A stretch of 64,000 bases of DNA from Emticicia sp051209875 (GCF_051209875.1 NZ_JBNTQY010000001.1:1550001-1614000); one strand, 5' to 3'. Counted from the stretch's first letter, positions 1 through 8,412 are shown. Translations and numbers: made by a program. Notes: a model not told the origin generated them from the letters alone.

Positions 1-416
1 TCGCCTAATTGAACACTCATCCCTTGTGAAATCGTTTTTTTATTGGCTAAACTTAACAAATTATTGATTCTAACAATCAATTCTTCCATGCTAAATGGCT
101 TTCTAATATAGTCATTTCCGCCCGACTGAAAACCCTTTAATACATCTTCTGTTTGCGTTTTAGCAGTCAAAAAAATGATAGGCATAGCCGAATTTTGCTG
201 CCTGATTTCATTCCCAATTGTATAGCCATCTTTGTTTGGAAGCATGACATCAAGTACACAAATATCAGGTTTAAATTGCATAAATTCTTTTAAAGCAAAA
301 CGGCCGTCAGTCACCATTTTTACTTCAAAATATCTACTTTCGAGACTTTCTTTGACGATTTTTCCTAAAAAAGGCTCATCTTCGACATAGAATATTTTAG
401 TTCCTGTATTTGACAT
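1..416 (-). CDS. Response regulator, receiver domain (partial, cut by left edge)
   Basis: Reading the minus strand from the ATG at 416 gives an open frame of about 138 codons that runs off the window. It begins MSNTGTKIFYVEDEPFLGK, with the acidic pair of a CheY-like receiver near residues 12-14, the phospho-acceptor Asp at about residue 56 (VLDVMLPNKDGY), a Thr in FLTAKT and the conserved Lys in YIRKPF. It lies just downstream of a sensor kinase gene on the same strand, so the two are probably a cognate two-component pair. The output domain lies outside the window; the family is most often OmpR/PhoB-like with a winged helix, but that cannot be seen here. The receiver call is firm. Confidence 0.9.
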   Translation of the reverse strand, partial: MSNTGTKIFYVEDEPFLGKIVKESLESRYFEVKMVTDGRFALKEFMQFKPDICVLDVMLPNKDGYTIGNEIRQQNSAMPIIFLTAKTQTEDVLKGFQSGGNDYIRKPFSMEELIVRINNLLSLANKKTISQGMSVQLG

Positions 417-422
417 TTTTAT

Positions 423-547
423 AGCTTTTAACTATTAGCGGTTAGCTTTTTTTATAATTTAAATTTTGACTATGAAGTTTAAATGACTGAGAAGAAGTTT
501 TTTGCTAAAAGCTTAATGCTAATAGCTAAACCGCTAAAAGCTAAAAA
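423..547. repeat. Imperfect inverted repeat built from AGCTAAAAGC-like words
   Basis: The spacer between the kinase stop and the regulator start is bounded by an arm at 423-447 (AGCTTTTA...GCGGTTAGCT) and an inverted arm at 501-547 made of repeated words such as GCTAAAAGC, GCTAATAGC and ACCGCTAAAAGC. The right arm includes the kinase stop codon. The mRNA could fold into a long imperfect hairpin between the two coding regions. A similar word run occurs at 21695-21714. Confidence 0.6.
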
Positions 548-2127
548 CTCAAAGTAAAACAGCTCCCTTCTCCAATTTTACTACTAACTTGTATTGTTCC
601 ATTGTGTTTTTCGACAACACTGTGAACATAGCTCAAACCTAATCCATAGCCTTTTGTATTATGAACATCGCCCGTTGGTACACGGAAAAACTTTTCAAAT
701 ATTTTAGGCAAATATTCCTCTGAAATACCGATACCATTGTCTTGAATGGCCAATTTTATTTCTTGATTTTCTTCAGTCAAACGAATCGAAATGAGTGGAT
801 TTGGACTATATTTTAGAGCATTTTCTAATAAATTATACACCACATTGGTGAGATGTATAACATCACCTTCGAGCGTGAAATAATTACCTAAAAAATCATA
901 ATCAATTTGAGCATGGTATTTTTCAAATTGGAGTTTCATCGTTGCCAATACATTTTCGACCAATGATTTAAAGTCTAATATTTCTATTTTTAAAGCTAAA
1001 TCTTTCTGCTCAAAAATGCTCATTTTTAGTACTTTATCTACCAAAATGGTGAGGCGATTCAACTCGTTCTTTGATATTTCCAGATATTCTTTTGTCTGTG
1101 CAGGATTTTGTAAAACATTAAAATTACTTAACGCTTCAATCGCTACACTTACTGTCGAAATAGGCGTTTTGAGTTCATGAGTAACGTTGCTAACAAAATC
1201 ATTTTTGAGTTCAGTCAAGCGGCGTTGTTGTTGCAGATTTCTAAAAATGAGTAGAAATGAAATGGTTGTAATGGCGATTAGAAAAAATGAAAACAAAATT
1301 TGAGGAATGATTTTTTTTGTTAAAAACCATCGGAAATTGTCAAAATTTGCTTGATAAGTGAGCAATCCTAAGGTAGCTTTTGCCGTAATTACATTTGGCG
1401 TATTGTTTTTTTCTTTTGGATTGACAGTGATGGAAAACGGTAAAATTATCTGTTGTTTTTGAAGTTTTGAACGATATTTTTCTTGTATTTCTGCTGTTTT
1501 TAAGGAGTCATTGACCAATTTGATTACAATATTATCAGATTTCTGAAACTTTGTTTTGAGAGCTATTTTTTTTGGAGTTTGTTCTATTTCGCCTTTGAGG
1601 CTCGACATCACCATTATTCGATTGGGAGTATTGAAGTTGTGCTTGGAAGAAGAGTCTAATTTTAACTCAATTTTTATGCTTCTTCCCCCGGAATCTAAGC
1701 GAAAAGACTTAATCATTGAGCTTAGAAGTCGGCGACCCATCGAATCAGAAAGATGCTGCCTATTGGTTGAATTGACTGAAATTTGTTCAAAAAAGACCGA
1801 ATCACGCTTTAAAATTGGCTTATTGTTTGGTTTACTGATATATACAATACTTCGGTTATCTTTTTTCAAATTTATATCAGTTACAGTCTTTTTAAGTTGA
1901 TATTTTTGAGCCTTTTGGCCTTTCATTGCTTCATCTACTTGCTTTTTTATGAGCGAATCTTGCATCGAAGCAATGGTTTTTTCAAAAGTATTATTTATAT
2001 CTTTTTGTAGATTATTTTGCTGTTCACTATAATTTTGCCGTAGCCAAAACAAATTGAATAGCGTCAGCAATAATACGCTCACGCACATCAAAAATAAGGA
2101 GGTTTTATTTTGCTTGAAAAATTTCAA
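541..2127 (-). CDS. Membrane sensor histidine kinase
   Basis: 528 aa. A transmembrane segment at about 10-30 and a second at about 274-295 enclose a ~240-residue extracytoplasmic sensor region with no motif I recognise. The cytoplasmic part has a HisKA domain with phospho-acceptor His at about 317 (SNVTHELKTP), then a HATPase domain with N box (NLLENALKYS), G1 box (DNGIGI), F box (IFEKFF) and G2 box (GYGLGLSYV). This is the full set of an orthodox kinase. The response regulator gene follows on the same strand after about 120 nt of inverted word repeats. A CAAAAATA box at 2174-2181 (TATTTTTG on the coding strand) lies 47 nt upstream of the start and may be its promoter. The signal sensed is unknown. 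Confidence 0.93.
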   Translation of the reverse strand: MKFFKQNKTSLFLMCVSVLLLTLFNLFWLRQNYSEQQNNLQKDINNTFEKTIASMQDSLIKKQVDEAMKGQKAQKYQLKKTVTDINLKKDNRSIVYISKPNNKPILKRDSVFFEQISVNSTNRQHLSDSMGRRLLSSMIKSFRLDSGGRSIKIELKLDSSSKHNFNTPNRIMVMSSLKGEIEQTPKKIALKTKFQKSDNIVIKLVNDSLKTAEIQEKYRSKLQKQQIILPFSITVNPKEKNNTPNVITAKATLGLLTYQANFDNFRWFLTKKIIPQILFSFFLIAITTISFLLIFRNLQQQRRLTELKNDFVSNVTHELKTPISTVSVAIEALSNFNVLQNPAQTKEYLEISKNELNRLTILVDKVLKMSIFEQKDLALKIEILDFKSLVENVLATMKLQFEKYHAQIDYDFLGNYFTLEGDVIHLTNVVYNLLENALKYSPNPLISIRLTEENQEIKLAIQDNGIGISEEYLPKIFEKFFRVPTGDVHNTKGYGLGLSYVHSVVEKHNGTIQVSSKIGEGSCFTLSF

Positions 2128-2173
2128 GGGCTTTGATAAATTTAGGCAACTACCAATTGGCTTTACTAATGTT

Positions 2174-2181
2174 CAAAAATA
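2174..2181 (-). promoter_or_regulatory. Candidate -7 box for the sensor kinase
   Basis: On the minus strand this reads TATTTTTG, matching the Bacteroidota -7 consensus TAnnTTTG. It is 47 nt upstream of the kinase ATG. No convincing -33 TTTG is present, so this rests on one box. Confidence 0.4.
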
Positions 2182-2247
2182 ACAGAGTTTTTTGTTATTC
2201 TATGCTTTCATTAACCTTAATTAACATTATTGTAAGGCAGATTAACC

Positions 2248-2276
2248 TTTGAAGCAAGATTAGAATAATACTTTTG
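2248..2276 (+). promoter_or_regulatory. Candidate Bacteroidota promoter for the GLPGLI gene
   Basis: TTTG at 2248-2251 and TACTTTTG at 2269-2276 are separated by 17 nt, close to the -33/-7 arrangement of the primary sigma factor in this phylum. The predicted transcript starts about 25 nt before the ATG at 2310. Confidence 0.55.
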
Positions 2277-2309
2277 TGACATAAAACTTATCACGAAATC
2301 AAAACCTAT

Positions 2310-3083
2310 ATGAAACCTTTTTTCAAATCAATTGCCAAGGTTACTTTTGGCACTCTTTTAGCACTTATTTATAGCCAGTTTTCTTTTGCACAAAGTCAAG
2401 AAGGTGTAATTGAGTTTGAATTCAAAGTAAATATGCACAAAAGTATCACAATGGATAATGAACAAATGAAAAGCATGATTCCAGAATTTAGAACGAGTAA
2501 AAATCGCTTGTTTTTTAAGCCTAATGCGTCATTTTATACAAATGTTGAGGAAGAAGACCAAGAAATTAATACAACTTCGGGTGGAGCGAATGTTCAGATG
2601 AAATTTAATCGACCTCAGCAGGATATTTATCGCAATTTTGATAATACACAATATACCATGTTGACTGATTTTGCAGGAAAGAAATTTCGTGTGGAAGATT
2701 CTTTGAAAACGATGGCATGGAAATTTGTTGATGAAACGAAGAAAATTGCTGGATATGATTGTAAAAAAGCTACCTATCACAATGACGAAACCAAACAAGA
2801 TATTGTAGCATGGTTTACTGACGCTTTGGTGTGTTCGTCGGGGCCACAAAATTATTGGGGATTACCAGGAATGATTTTAGGAGTTGATATCAATGATGGA
2901 TTACAAATGATTACTGCTCAGAAAGTTACTTTGACTGATGTAAGTAAAGATTTAAAAGTACCCACAGGCGGCAAAAAAGTAACTGCCAAAGAATTCAAGA
3001 AAATCAGAGATGATTACATGAAAGAAATGGGTATAAAAGATGGCGGCCCAGGAGGAGCGAGAATCATTATCCGAAATAATTAA
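2310..3083 (+). CDS. GLPGLI family secreted protein
   Basis: 257 aa with a Sec signal peptide (hydrophobic core about residues 8-25, cleavage likely after SFAQ). The diagnostic family motif is present as GLPGMILGVD near residue 185, following the typical segment KIAGYDCKKAT and the WFTDAL stretch. GLPGLI proteins are Bacteroidota-specific envelope proteins of unknown function, often near TonB receptors or signalling genes. The gene is divergent from the two-component kinase, so it may be a target of it; that is inference. It has its own promoter-like boxes and a hairpin terminator, so it appears monocistronic. The C-terminus is basic and glycine-rich. Confidence 0.9.
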   Translation: MKPFFKSIAKVTFGTLLALIYSQFSFAQSQEGVIEFEFKVNMHKSITMDNEQMKSMIPEFRTSKNRLFFKPNASFYTNVEEEDQEINTTSGGANVQMKFNRPQQDIYRNFDNTQYTMLTDFAGKKFRVEDSLKTMAWKFVDETKKIAGYDCKKATYHNDETKQDIVAWFTDALVCSSGPQNYWGLPGMILGVDINDGLQMITAQKVTLTDVSKDLKVPTGGKKVTAKEFKKIRDDYMKEMGIKDGGPGGARIIIRNN

Positions 3084-3105
3084 AAGTATAATTTTCTAAA
3101 TTATG

Positions 3106-3139
3106 AAAGGTGGAGTGCAATCGCATTTCACCTTTTTTT
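3106..3139 (+). terminator. Rho-independent terminator after the GLPGLI gene
   Basis: AAAGGTG at 3106-3112 pairs with CACCTTT at 3129-3135, with an inner TGC/GCA pairing, followed by a T-run to 3139. Confidence 0.8.
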
Positions 3140-3211
3140 GTTTAAAAATTACTGATTTTGAACTAAAAATTTACTTTAATATAGACATGTTTCATTGAAA
3201 ATTTGTATAAG

Positions 3212-3219
3212 TATTTTTG
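3212..3219 (+). promoter_or_regulatory. Candidate -7 box upstream of the FkbM gene
   Basis: TATTTTTG matches TAnnTTTG and lies about 140 nt upstream of the FkbM ATG in the spacer after the preceding terminator. A TTG at 3195-3197 is closer than the usual -33 spacing, so support is weak. Confidence 0.35.
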
Positions 3220-3361
3220 TATATTTAAAACTTGGTGATGCCTTTTAGCCAGTATTTAGGATTAATTTGATATAAAATATTGTGTTTTTTGAATATGTTA
3301 TTCAAATGCTCTTAAATCATTTTATAGCAGGCAAATTTTTTAAAAATAACCTATTATTTAT

Positions 3362-4189
3362 ATGTTAAATTACCTAATTAATTCCTTTAAAAGGAAGCTT
3401 GCTCGAAGAGTGACCAAAGAGTATTCAACGACATTAGATTCGTTTGAAACAAATGCTTATGGCACGATAAAATTTGCAAATTGGAACAATCCTCTCGTTG
3501 AAAAAAAAGACATCCCAGAAGCATCAATAGCGTTTTTTAAGAAATTTATTAACGAAGGCGATTTAGTGATTGATATTGGAGCAAATATTGGTCATACTTC
3601 TGTACCCATGTCGATTGCTTGTGGCAAAACAGGATTAACGTTATCATTCGACCCAAACCCTTTTGTATTTAAGGTTTTAGAACAAAATGCTACTTTAAAT
3701 CTGCAATTGTCTAATATTCAGCCTTTCAATTTTGCGATTACTGATTTTGATGATGAATTTTTCTACACCTCATCAGAAGCTTCGTTTAATAATGGAGGTA
3801 TTTCTAAGGAGAAATCTGGAAAACATGGCAAATATGTGCTTGAAAAAAAGATAAAAGGTATTAATTTGGAAGCTTTTTTAAAGAAAAATTTTGCCCAAAA
3901 ATTACCTAAATTACGTTTTATAAAGATTGATACTGAAGGTTATGACAAAGAAATCATCAAATCAATCAGAAATATTTTAATCGAATTTAAGCCAATTGTC
4001 GTTTCGGAATGTTTTTTCCAATCTTCCCCTGCTGATAGATTTGAGCATTTTGAGGTGTTAAGTTCAATCGGATATTCATTATTTTATTTCAATGATTTTG
4101 AATTAAATACAGAAATTGTCCCAATTTTGCAAAAAGAAGATATGCTTAAATGGAAGCATTATAATTTTTATGCAATTAATCAAGGGTGA
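3362..4189 (+). CDS. FkbM family SAM-dependent methyltransferase
   Basis: 275 aa, cytosolic. The Rossmann SAM-binding motif is at about 71-77 (VIDIGANIGHTS), with an acidic residue in SFDPNP near 97, and the FkbM signature FIKIDTEGYDKE is at about 186-197. Family members O-methylate sugars, polyketides or other small acceptors, and in Bacteroidota they often sit in glycan loci. The stop is 6 nt before the TTG start of the radical SAM gene, so the two are almost certainly co-transcribed. The acceptor cannot be predicted from sequence. Confidence 0.9.
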   Translation: MLNYLINSFKRKLARRVTKEYSTTLDSFETNAYGTIKFANWNNPLVEKKDIPEASIAFFKKFINEGDLVIDIGANIGHTSVPMSIACGKTGLTLSFDPNPFVFKVLEQNATLNLQLSNIQPFNFAITDFDDEFFYTSSEASFNNGGISKEKSGKHGKYVLEKKIKGINLEAFLKKNFAQKLPKLRFIKIDTEGYDKEIIKSIRNILIEFKPIVVSECFFQSSPADRFEHFEVLSSIGYSLFYFNDFELNTEIVPILQKEDMLKWKHYNFYAINQG

Positions 4190-4195
4190 TTTATT

Positions 4196-6382
4196 TTGAA
4201 TACGACTGTTTTTGCCATAACACCGCCTTTTACCCAACTGAATACACCGTATCCAGCGACGGCCTATATTAAGGGTTTTCTGAAGACAAAAAATATCTCC
4301 TGCTTTCAGGCTGACTTGGGAATTGAGGTAATTTTAAAGATTTTTTCAAAAGAAGGTTTAATAGAATTATTTAGCTCCTTGCCCCCCGATGGAGGAGCTT
4401 TCTCCGCAAATGCGGCAAGAATTATTGCTTTACAAGAAGATTACGCCAATACAATTGATGCCGTCATCTTATTTCTTCAAGGTAAAAATCCGACTTTAGC
4501 CAATCAGATTTGTCAAGATAATTTCTTGCCAGAAGCATCTCGCTTTGCCCAGCTTGACGACCTCGATTGGGCATTTGGTTCGATGGGAATGCAGGACAAA
4601 GCCAAACATTTAGCAACACTCTATCTCGAAGATATTTCTGATTTAATCATGGAATGTGTTGACCCACATTTTGGATTTAGTCGTTATGCCGAGCGTTTGG
4701 GACGTTCAGCCAATAGTTTTGATGAATTATATGGCATTTTGCAGCAAGATTTTACTTACATTGATACAATCCTGATTAAAATTTTGGAAGAAAGGATGGC
4801 CGTGATTCAACCAAAATTAGTGGCTATTTCAGTGCCTTTTCCTGGAAATCTATACAGTGCGTTTCGCATTGGACAATGGATAAAAAAGTATTACCCCAAT
4901 GTAAAAGTGGCAATGGGAGGTGGTTTTGCCAATACCGAACTTCGCTCGCTTTCGGATGCTCGTGTTTTTGAGTTTTTTGATTTTATTACGCTTGATGATG
5001 GAGAAGCTCCGATTGAAAATTTAATTGATTACATTGAAGGCAAACGCTCAGTTGAACAACTTAAAAGAGCTTTTACCTTAATTAATGGTGAAGTATCATA
5101 TACCAATAATAGTCTAACAAAAGACTACAAACAATCGGAAGTTGGCACACCTGATTACAGCGATTTATTATTGGACAAATACATTTCGGTGATAGAAATC
5201 GTCAACCCAATGCACCGCATGTGGAGCGATGGGCGTTGGAATAAGCTGACTATGGCTCATGGTTGTTATTGGGGAAAATGTACTTTTTGCGATATTTCAC
5301 TTGATTATATCAAAATTTACGAACCTATCGCAGCTAATTTACTTTGCGATAGAATGGAAGAAATGATTGCCCAAACAGGTGAAAATGGCTTTCATTTTGT
5401 AGATGAAGCTGCTCCGCCAGCATTGATGCGAGCATTAGCATTAGAGATTTTACGCCGAAAACTCACCGTAACTTGGTGGACAAATATTAGATTTGAAAAA
5501 AGCTTTAGTCAAGATTTGTGTTTATTGCTGAAAGCGTCTGGTTGCATTGCTGTTTCGGGAGGTTTGGAGGTTGCTTCCGATCGCTTGTTGGAGTTGATTC
5601 AGAAAGGCGTTACTGTTGCTCAAGTGGCACAAGTCACTCGCAATTTTACCGAAGCAGGTATTATGGTTCATGCTTATTTGATGTATGGTTTTCCTACACA
5701 AACCGCCCAAGAAACCATTGATTCGCTCGAAATGGTACGTCAGATGTTTGAAATTGGCACTTTACAATCTGGTTTTTGGCATCAATTTGCTATGACTGCT
5801 CACAGTCCCGTTGGACTTTATCCCGAACAATTTTCGGTACAACGTGAAAGTGATGAAATAGGAACTTTTGCCAATAATGATTTGGTTTTTTCTGACCCCA
5901 AAGGTGCTGACCATGACGCTTTTAGTTATGGTTTGAAGAAATCATTACTCAATTTTATGCACGGCATTTGTTTTGATTATCCACTTCAAGAATGGTTCGA
6001 CTTCAAAGTTCCACGCACCAAAGTACCGAAAAATTATATTGAAAATGCCTTGTTGGAAGAAGAACCATACATTTTAAAGCCTTCTGCAAAAATTGTTTGG
6101 TTGGGTAAAAAGCCTTTGATTACATACGTTACAAACAAAAAAGGGGTAGTAGCTAATTTGACTTTCCACGACAAAAAAGAAACCTTCAGTATCAAACTCA
6201 ATCAAGCTCAAGGCGATTGGTTAGCTGAAATTTTAGATAAAATCTCTCCCAAAAATGTCAAAGTTTATACCCTTCAAGAAGTAAAAGCACACTACGAAGC
6301 TGCAGGATTAGAAGATTTTGAACTATTATGGTATAATAAACCTGTCAATACTTTAAAAGATTTTGGACTTTTGGCTTTGTGA
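4196..6382 (+). CDS. B12-binding-type radical SAM protein
   Basis: 728 aa. The first ~300 residues resemble a cobalamin-binding Rossmann region (VAISVPFPGNLYSAF near 205, VAMGGGFAN near 240). The radical SAM core follows with cluster cysteines at 357, 362 and 365 in HGCYWGKCTFCD, then GGLEVAS and the barrel strands. The spacing is CX4CX2C rather than CX3CX2C; related spacing is seen in some B12-radical SAM subgroups. The start is TTG, with an AGGG about 10 nt upstream overlapping the end of the FkbM gene; no ATG fits better. Such enzymes do radical methylations or rearrangements of unactivated carbons. The paired FkbM methyltransferase suggests joint modification of one product, but no precursor peptide or scaffold gene is visible. 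Confidence 0.85.
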   Translation: MNTTVFAITPPFTQLNTPYPATAYIKGFLKTKNISCFQADLGIEVILKIFSKEGLIELFSSLPPDGGAFSANAARIIALQEDYANTIDAVILFLQGKNPTLANQICQDNFLPEASRFAQLDDLDWAFGSMGMQDKAKHLATLYLEDISDLIMECVDPHFGFSRYAERLGRSANSFDELYGILQQDFTYIDTILIKILEERMAVIQPKLVAISVPFPGNLYSAFRIGQWIKKYYPNVKVAMGGGFANTELRSLSDARVFEFFDFITLDDGEAPIENLIDYIEGKRSVEQLKRAFTLINGEVSYTNNSLTKDYKQSEVGTPDYSDLLLDKYISVIEIVNPMHRMWSDGRWNKLTMAHGCYWGKCTFCDISLDYIKIYEPIAANLLCDRMEEMIAQTGENGFHFVDEAAPPALMRALALEILRRKLTVTWWTNIRFEKSFSQDLCLLLKASGCIAVSGGLEVASDRLLELIQKGVTVAQVAQVTRNFTEAGIMVHAYLMYGFPTQTAQETIDSLEMVRQMFEIGTLQSGFWHQFAMTAHSPVGLYPEQFSVQRESDEIGTFANNDLVFSDPKGADHDAFSYGLKKSLLNFMHGICFDYPLQEWFDFKVPRTKVPKNYIENALLEEEPYILKPSAKIVWLGKKPLITYVTNKKGVVANLTFHDKKETFSIKLNQAQGDWLAEILDKISPKNVKVYTLQEVKAHYEAAGLEDFELLWYNKPVNTLKDFGLLAL

Positions 6383-6468
6383 TGAAATATTGAAGAATTC
6401 TTTACAAATTATTAGAAAAGATAGTTTATTCGAGTTTTTAGTTAATTTTATATCAAAATGGCTATAAA

Positions 6469-6666
6469 ATGGGAGAGCGGAAAATAATTCGACACAAACA
6501 TATTGGTGACCAATATCTGCATTTATTGGAAATGGGGCGAAAAATCACACCGACCGAAAGACTAATAAGTCTATTTCAAATGCAAGAAGAATATCGCCAA
6601 ATTCATAATGAACCTACCAAAAAAACTCAACGTACAATCATTATCAAAAAGCCTACATGGATTTAG
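6469..6666 (+). CDS. Small basic protein, probable partner of the following nucleotidyltransferase remnant
   Basis: 65 aa, highly charged, no membrane segment or signal peptide. It starts at an ATG (MGERKIIRHKHIGDQ) and ends KKPTWI. I do not recognise a domain. Its stop TAG lies inside the ATGGATTTAG that also holds the ATG of the next reading frame, a start/stop overlap typical of co-translated pairs. Because that next frame is a broken nucleotidyltransferase, this small gene may be the surviving half of a toxin-antitoxin-like or NTase-accessory pair. That is inference from arrangement only. Confidence 0.5.
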   Translation: MGERKIIRHKHIGDQYLHLLEMGRKITPTERLISLFQMQEEYRQIHNEPTKKTQRTIIIKKPTWI

Positions 6667-6954
6667 AAAATTCCGAATTTATGCGTTTTGTTGAGAGTGC
6701 CAATTGATATACTTACATTTGTACATAAGAAATTTGATTTTGATAAATGTTATAATCGAGCAAGAGTTCAACAAACCCAAGGTCATACAATTCGGGTACT
6801 TCATATCAACGATTTGCGTGAGATAAAGGTTTTTGCTAAAAGAAACCAAGATTTTCGAGATGTTATTATGATTGATGATTTTTTGAAAGAAGAAAAATCT
6901 GGCCAAAAGCAAATGAATATTTGGGCTAAAATTCAGTTTTGGAAAAGAAAATAA
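6657..6954 (+). pseudogene. Nucleotidyltransferase with internal deletion and frameshift (remnant)
   Basis: Frame A starts at ATG 6657 and reads MDLENSEFMRFVESAN before TGA at 6705. An overlapping frame, shifted by one base and open from 6688 to 6954, reads PIDILTFVHKKFDFDKCYNRA and then HINDLREIKVFAKRNQDFRD. In my recollection of small Bacteroidota nucleotidyltransferases, the first piece resembles the N-terminus and the second the C-terminal third (dLreiK...R.kD..D). The middle, with the GS...D.D catalytic motif, is missing, and the join lies at about 6690-6707. This looks like a deletion of roughly 100 codons. The 88-aa ORF might still be translated from TTG, but it could not be an active NTase. 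Confidence 0.6.
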
Positions 6955-6970
6955 TTTTATTGGAATCTTC

Positions 6971-6999
6971 AAAGAGCTAAATCAATTGGCTCTTTTTTT
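6971..6999 (+). terminator. Rho-independent terminator after the nucleotidyltransferase remnant
   Basis: AAAGAGC (6971-6977) pairs with GCTCTTT (6989-6995), followed by T residues to 6999. An upstream TTG at 6986 in frame with the protease gene lies inside this hairpin, which argues against it as that gene's start. Confidence 0.75.
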
Positions 7000-7036
7000 G
7001 TTAAGTTTGAATCAAACTAAAATAAAATTTAAAAGT

Positions 7037-7924
7037 ATGTTTGTAGATGCAATTGAGGAGGTAGGCCAATATACAAGAGCAATTCAGTTTATTTCAAGAA
7101 ATTATAATGAAAAAATAATAACAGGTGGAGCCGCTACCTTGTTTTTTGTGAATGAGTTTGCATGTGCCATTACCTGTAAACACGTCATGGATTTGATTGG
7201 AAATAGGGCAGTAATTAATCAAAACTATGCTAATTTTCGTAGAGAAAGAGCAGCAATTGCCCAAAATGCTCAATATCAAGAGGCCTTGAAACAATTAGAA
7301 ACCAAATACAATTATAAATCTGATGTGATGGTCGAACTGAGCGAAAGGTTTTTGGACTGCACAGCAGATTCAGAATTGAGATTTAGATGGATCAATCATC
7401 CAAAATATGATTTGTCAATTATTATCTTTGATGACTTTAGTCAGCCTCTTTATCAATCTTACGCACGATTTTTAAAAGATGGTTCTTCTCTCAAACAAGG
7501 TAAATCTTTATGCCGTTTAGGTTACCCTTTTCCTGAGTTTACCAATTTTCAATACGACCAAAAATCAGATGAAATTTCATGGACAAATACTGGAATTATA
7601 GGTACACCACGCTTTCCGATTGATGGAATGCTCACCAGACATTTGGTTGATGAAGGAACAATTTTTGGTGTAGAGTTAAGCACTCCTGGCTTACGTGGAC
7701 AAAGCGGAGGCCCACTTTTTGACCGAAATGGCTTGGTTTGTGGAATGCAAAGCAAAACAAACGCATTACATTTGGGTTTTGACATGATGGATGCCGAGCA
7801 TAATGTCAATGGTAAAACTATCAAAGTTAATAATCAACCTTTTCTTCATGTAGGGCATTGCATTCATGTAGATATTATCAAAACTTTTTTGGCAAAAAAC
7901 GGTATCAAGTTTTATGAAGAGTAA
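7037..7924 (+). CDS. Trypsin-like serine protease without signal peptide
   Basis: 295 aa from the ATG at 7037; the longer TTG-initiated frame would begin inside a terminator. A chymotrypsin-fold triad can be placed at His49 (ITCKHVMD), Asp125 (KYDLSIII) and Ser223 (GQSGGPLFDRNG). The GxSGGP box and the following GLVCGM strand are typical of the HtrA/trypsin_2 group. There is no signal peptide, transmembrane segment or PDZ domain, so it should act in the cytoplasm as a stand-alone protease. It sits after a decayed nucleotidyltransferase pair, and its substrate is unknown. Stand-alone trypsin-like domains occur as effectors in some bacterial defence and conflict systems, but nothing adjacent confirms that here. 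Confidence 0.8.
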   Translation: MFVDAIEEVGQYTRAIQFISRNYNEKIITGGAATLFFVNEFACAITCKHVMDLIGNRAVINQNYANFRRERAAIAQNAQYQEALKQLETKYNYKSDVMVELSERFLDCTADSELRFRWINHPKYDLSIIIFDDFSQPLYQSYARFLKDGSSLKQGKSLCRLGYPFPEFTNFQYDQKSDEISWTNTGIIGTPRFPIDGMLTRHLVDEGTIFGVELSTPGLRGQSGGPLFDRNGLVCGMQSKTNALHLGFDMMDAEHNVNGKTIKVNNQPFLHVGHCIHVDIIKTFLAKNGIKFYEE

Positions 7925-8038
7925 GTAGTGAATGTATAATTAATAAGGAGTCGCCCGTGTGATGGAAAATGAATAATTGTAAAACCTCATCTTTTGAGCC
8001 TTTTCACTTAGTTATCTACATTTTCGTCTAAAAATCCG

Positions 8039-8046
8039 TACTTTTG
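8039..8046 (+). promoter_or_regulatory. Candidate -7 box for the RRM-helicase operon
   Basis: TACTTTTG matches TAnnTTTG and ends 21 nt before the ATG at 8068. A clear -33 TTTG is not visible. Confidence 0.45.
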
Positions 8047-8067
8047 TAAAAAAATAAGAAATAAGCA

Positions 8068-8412
8068 ATGGATATTTTTGTGGGAAGTATTCCTTTTAAG
8101 TTAAAGGAAAAAGAATTAAGAGAAATGTTTGAGAAATTTGGAGAAGTTACTTCTGTCAAAATAGTAAAAAGTAAGGTGACTCGTCAAAACAAAGGCTTTG
8201 GTTTTGTAGAAATGCCCGACGAAGACGAAGTACGCAAGGCAATTTATGAACTCAATGGGACAGAACTCATGGGGCGTACTATTGAAGTGAGTATTTCAGA
8301 GAAAAAAGATAAAGCTTCTCAAGCAGGCAAACTCAATGCACAAGGAAAACTAAAAGGTGGTGCTTTTAGGGGTATTGGCAAAGGATATATTGATAAACGT
8401 GGCGAAAAATGA
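8068..8412 (+). CDS. RNA-binding protein with one RRM domain
   Basis: 114 aa. A single RNA recognition motif fills residues 1-78, with RNP2 (IFVGSI) at 3-8 and RNP1 (KGFGFVEM) near 47-54. The C-terminal ~35 residues are basic and glycine-containing, as in cold-inducible bacterial RRM proteins. The stop overlaps the start of the DEAD-box helicase gene by ATGA, so the two are translationally coupled. Together they suggest an RNA-remodelling unit in which the RRM protein delivers or anneals RNA for the helicase, perhaps in cold adaptation or ribosome assembly. That pairing is inferred from the operon; the domain call is clear. Confidence 0.93.
   Translation: MDIFVGSIPFKLKEKELREMFEKFGEVTSVKIVKSKVTRQNKGFGFVEMPDEDEVRKAIYELNGTELMGRTIEVSISEKKDKASQAGKLNAQGKLKGGAFRGIGKGYIDKRGEK

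Noticed and set aside
1556..1900. Open frame opposite the sensor kinase gene
   Set aside because: Antisense shadow of a well-supported kinase; no protein-like composition.
6986..7036. Upstream extension of the protease gene from a TTG at 6986
   Set aside because: The extension lies inside a terminator hairpin (6971-6999), and the ATG at 7037 gives a normal start.
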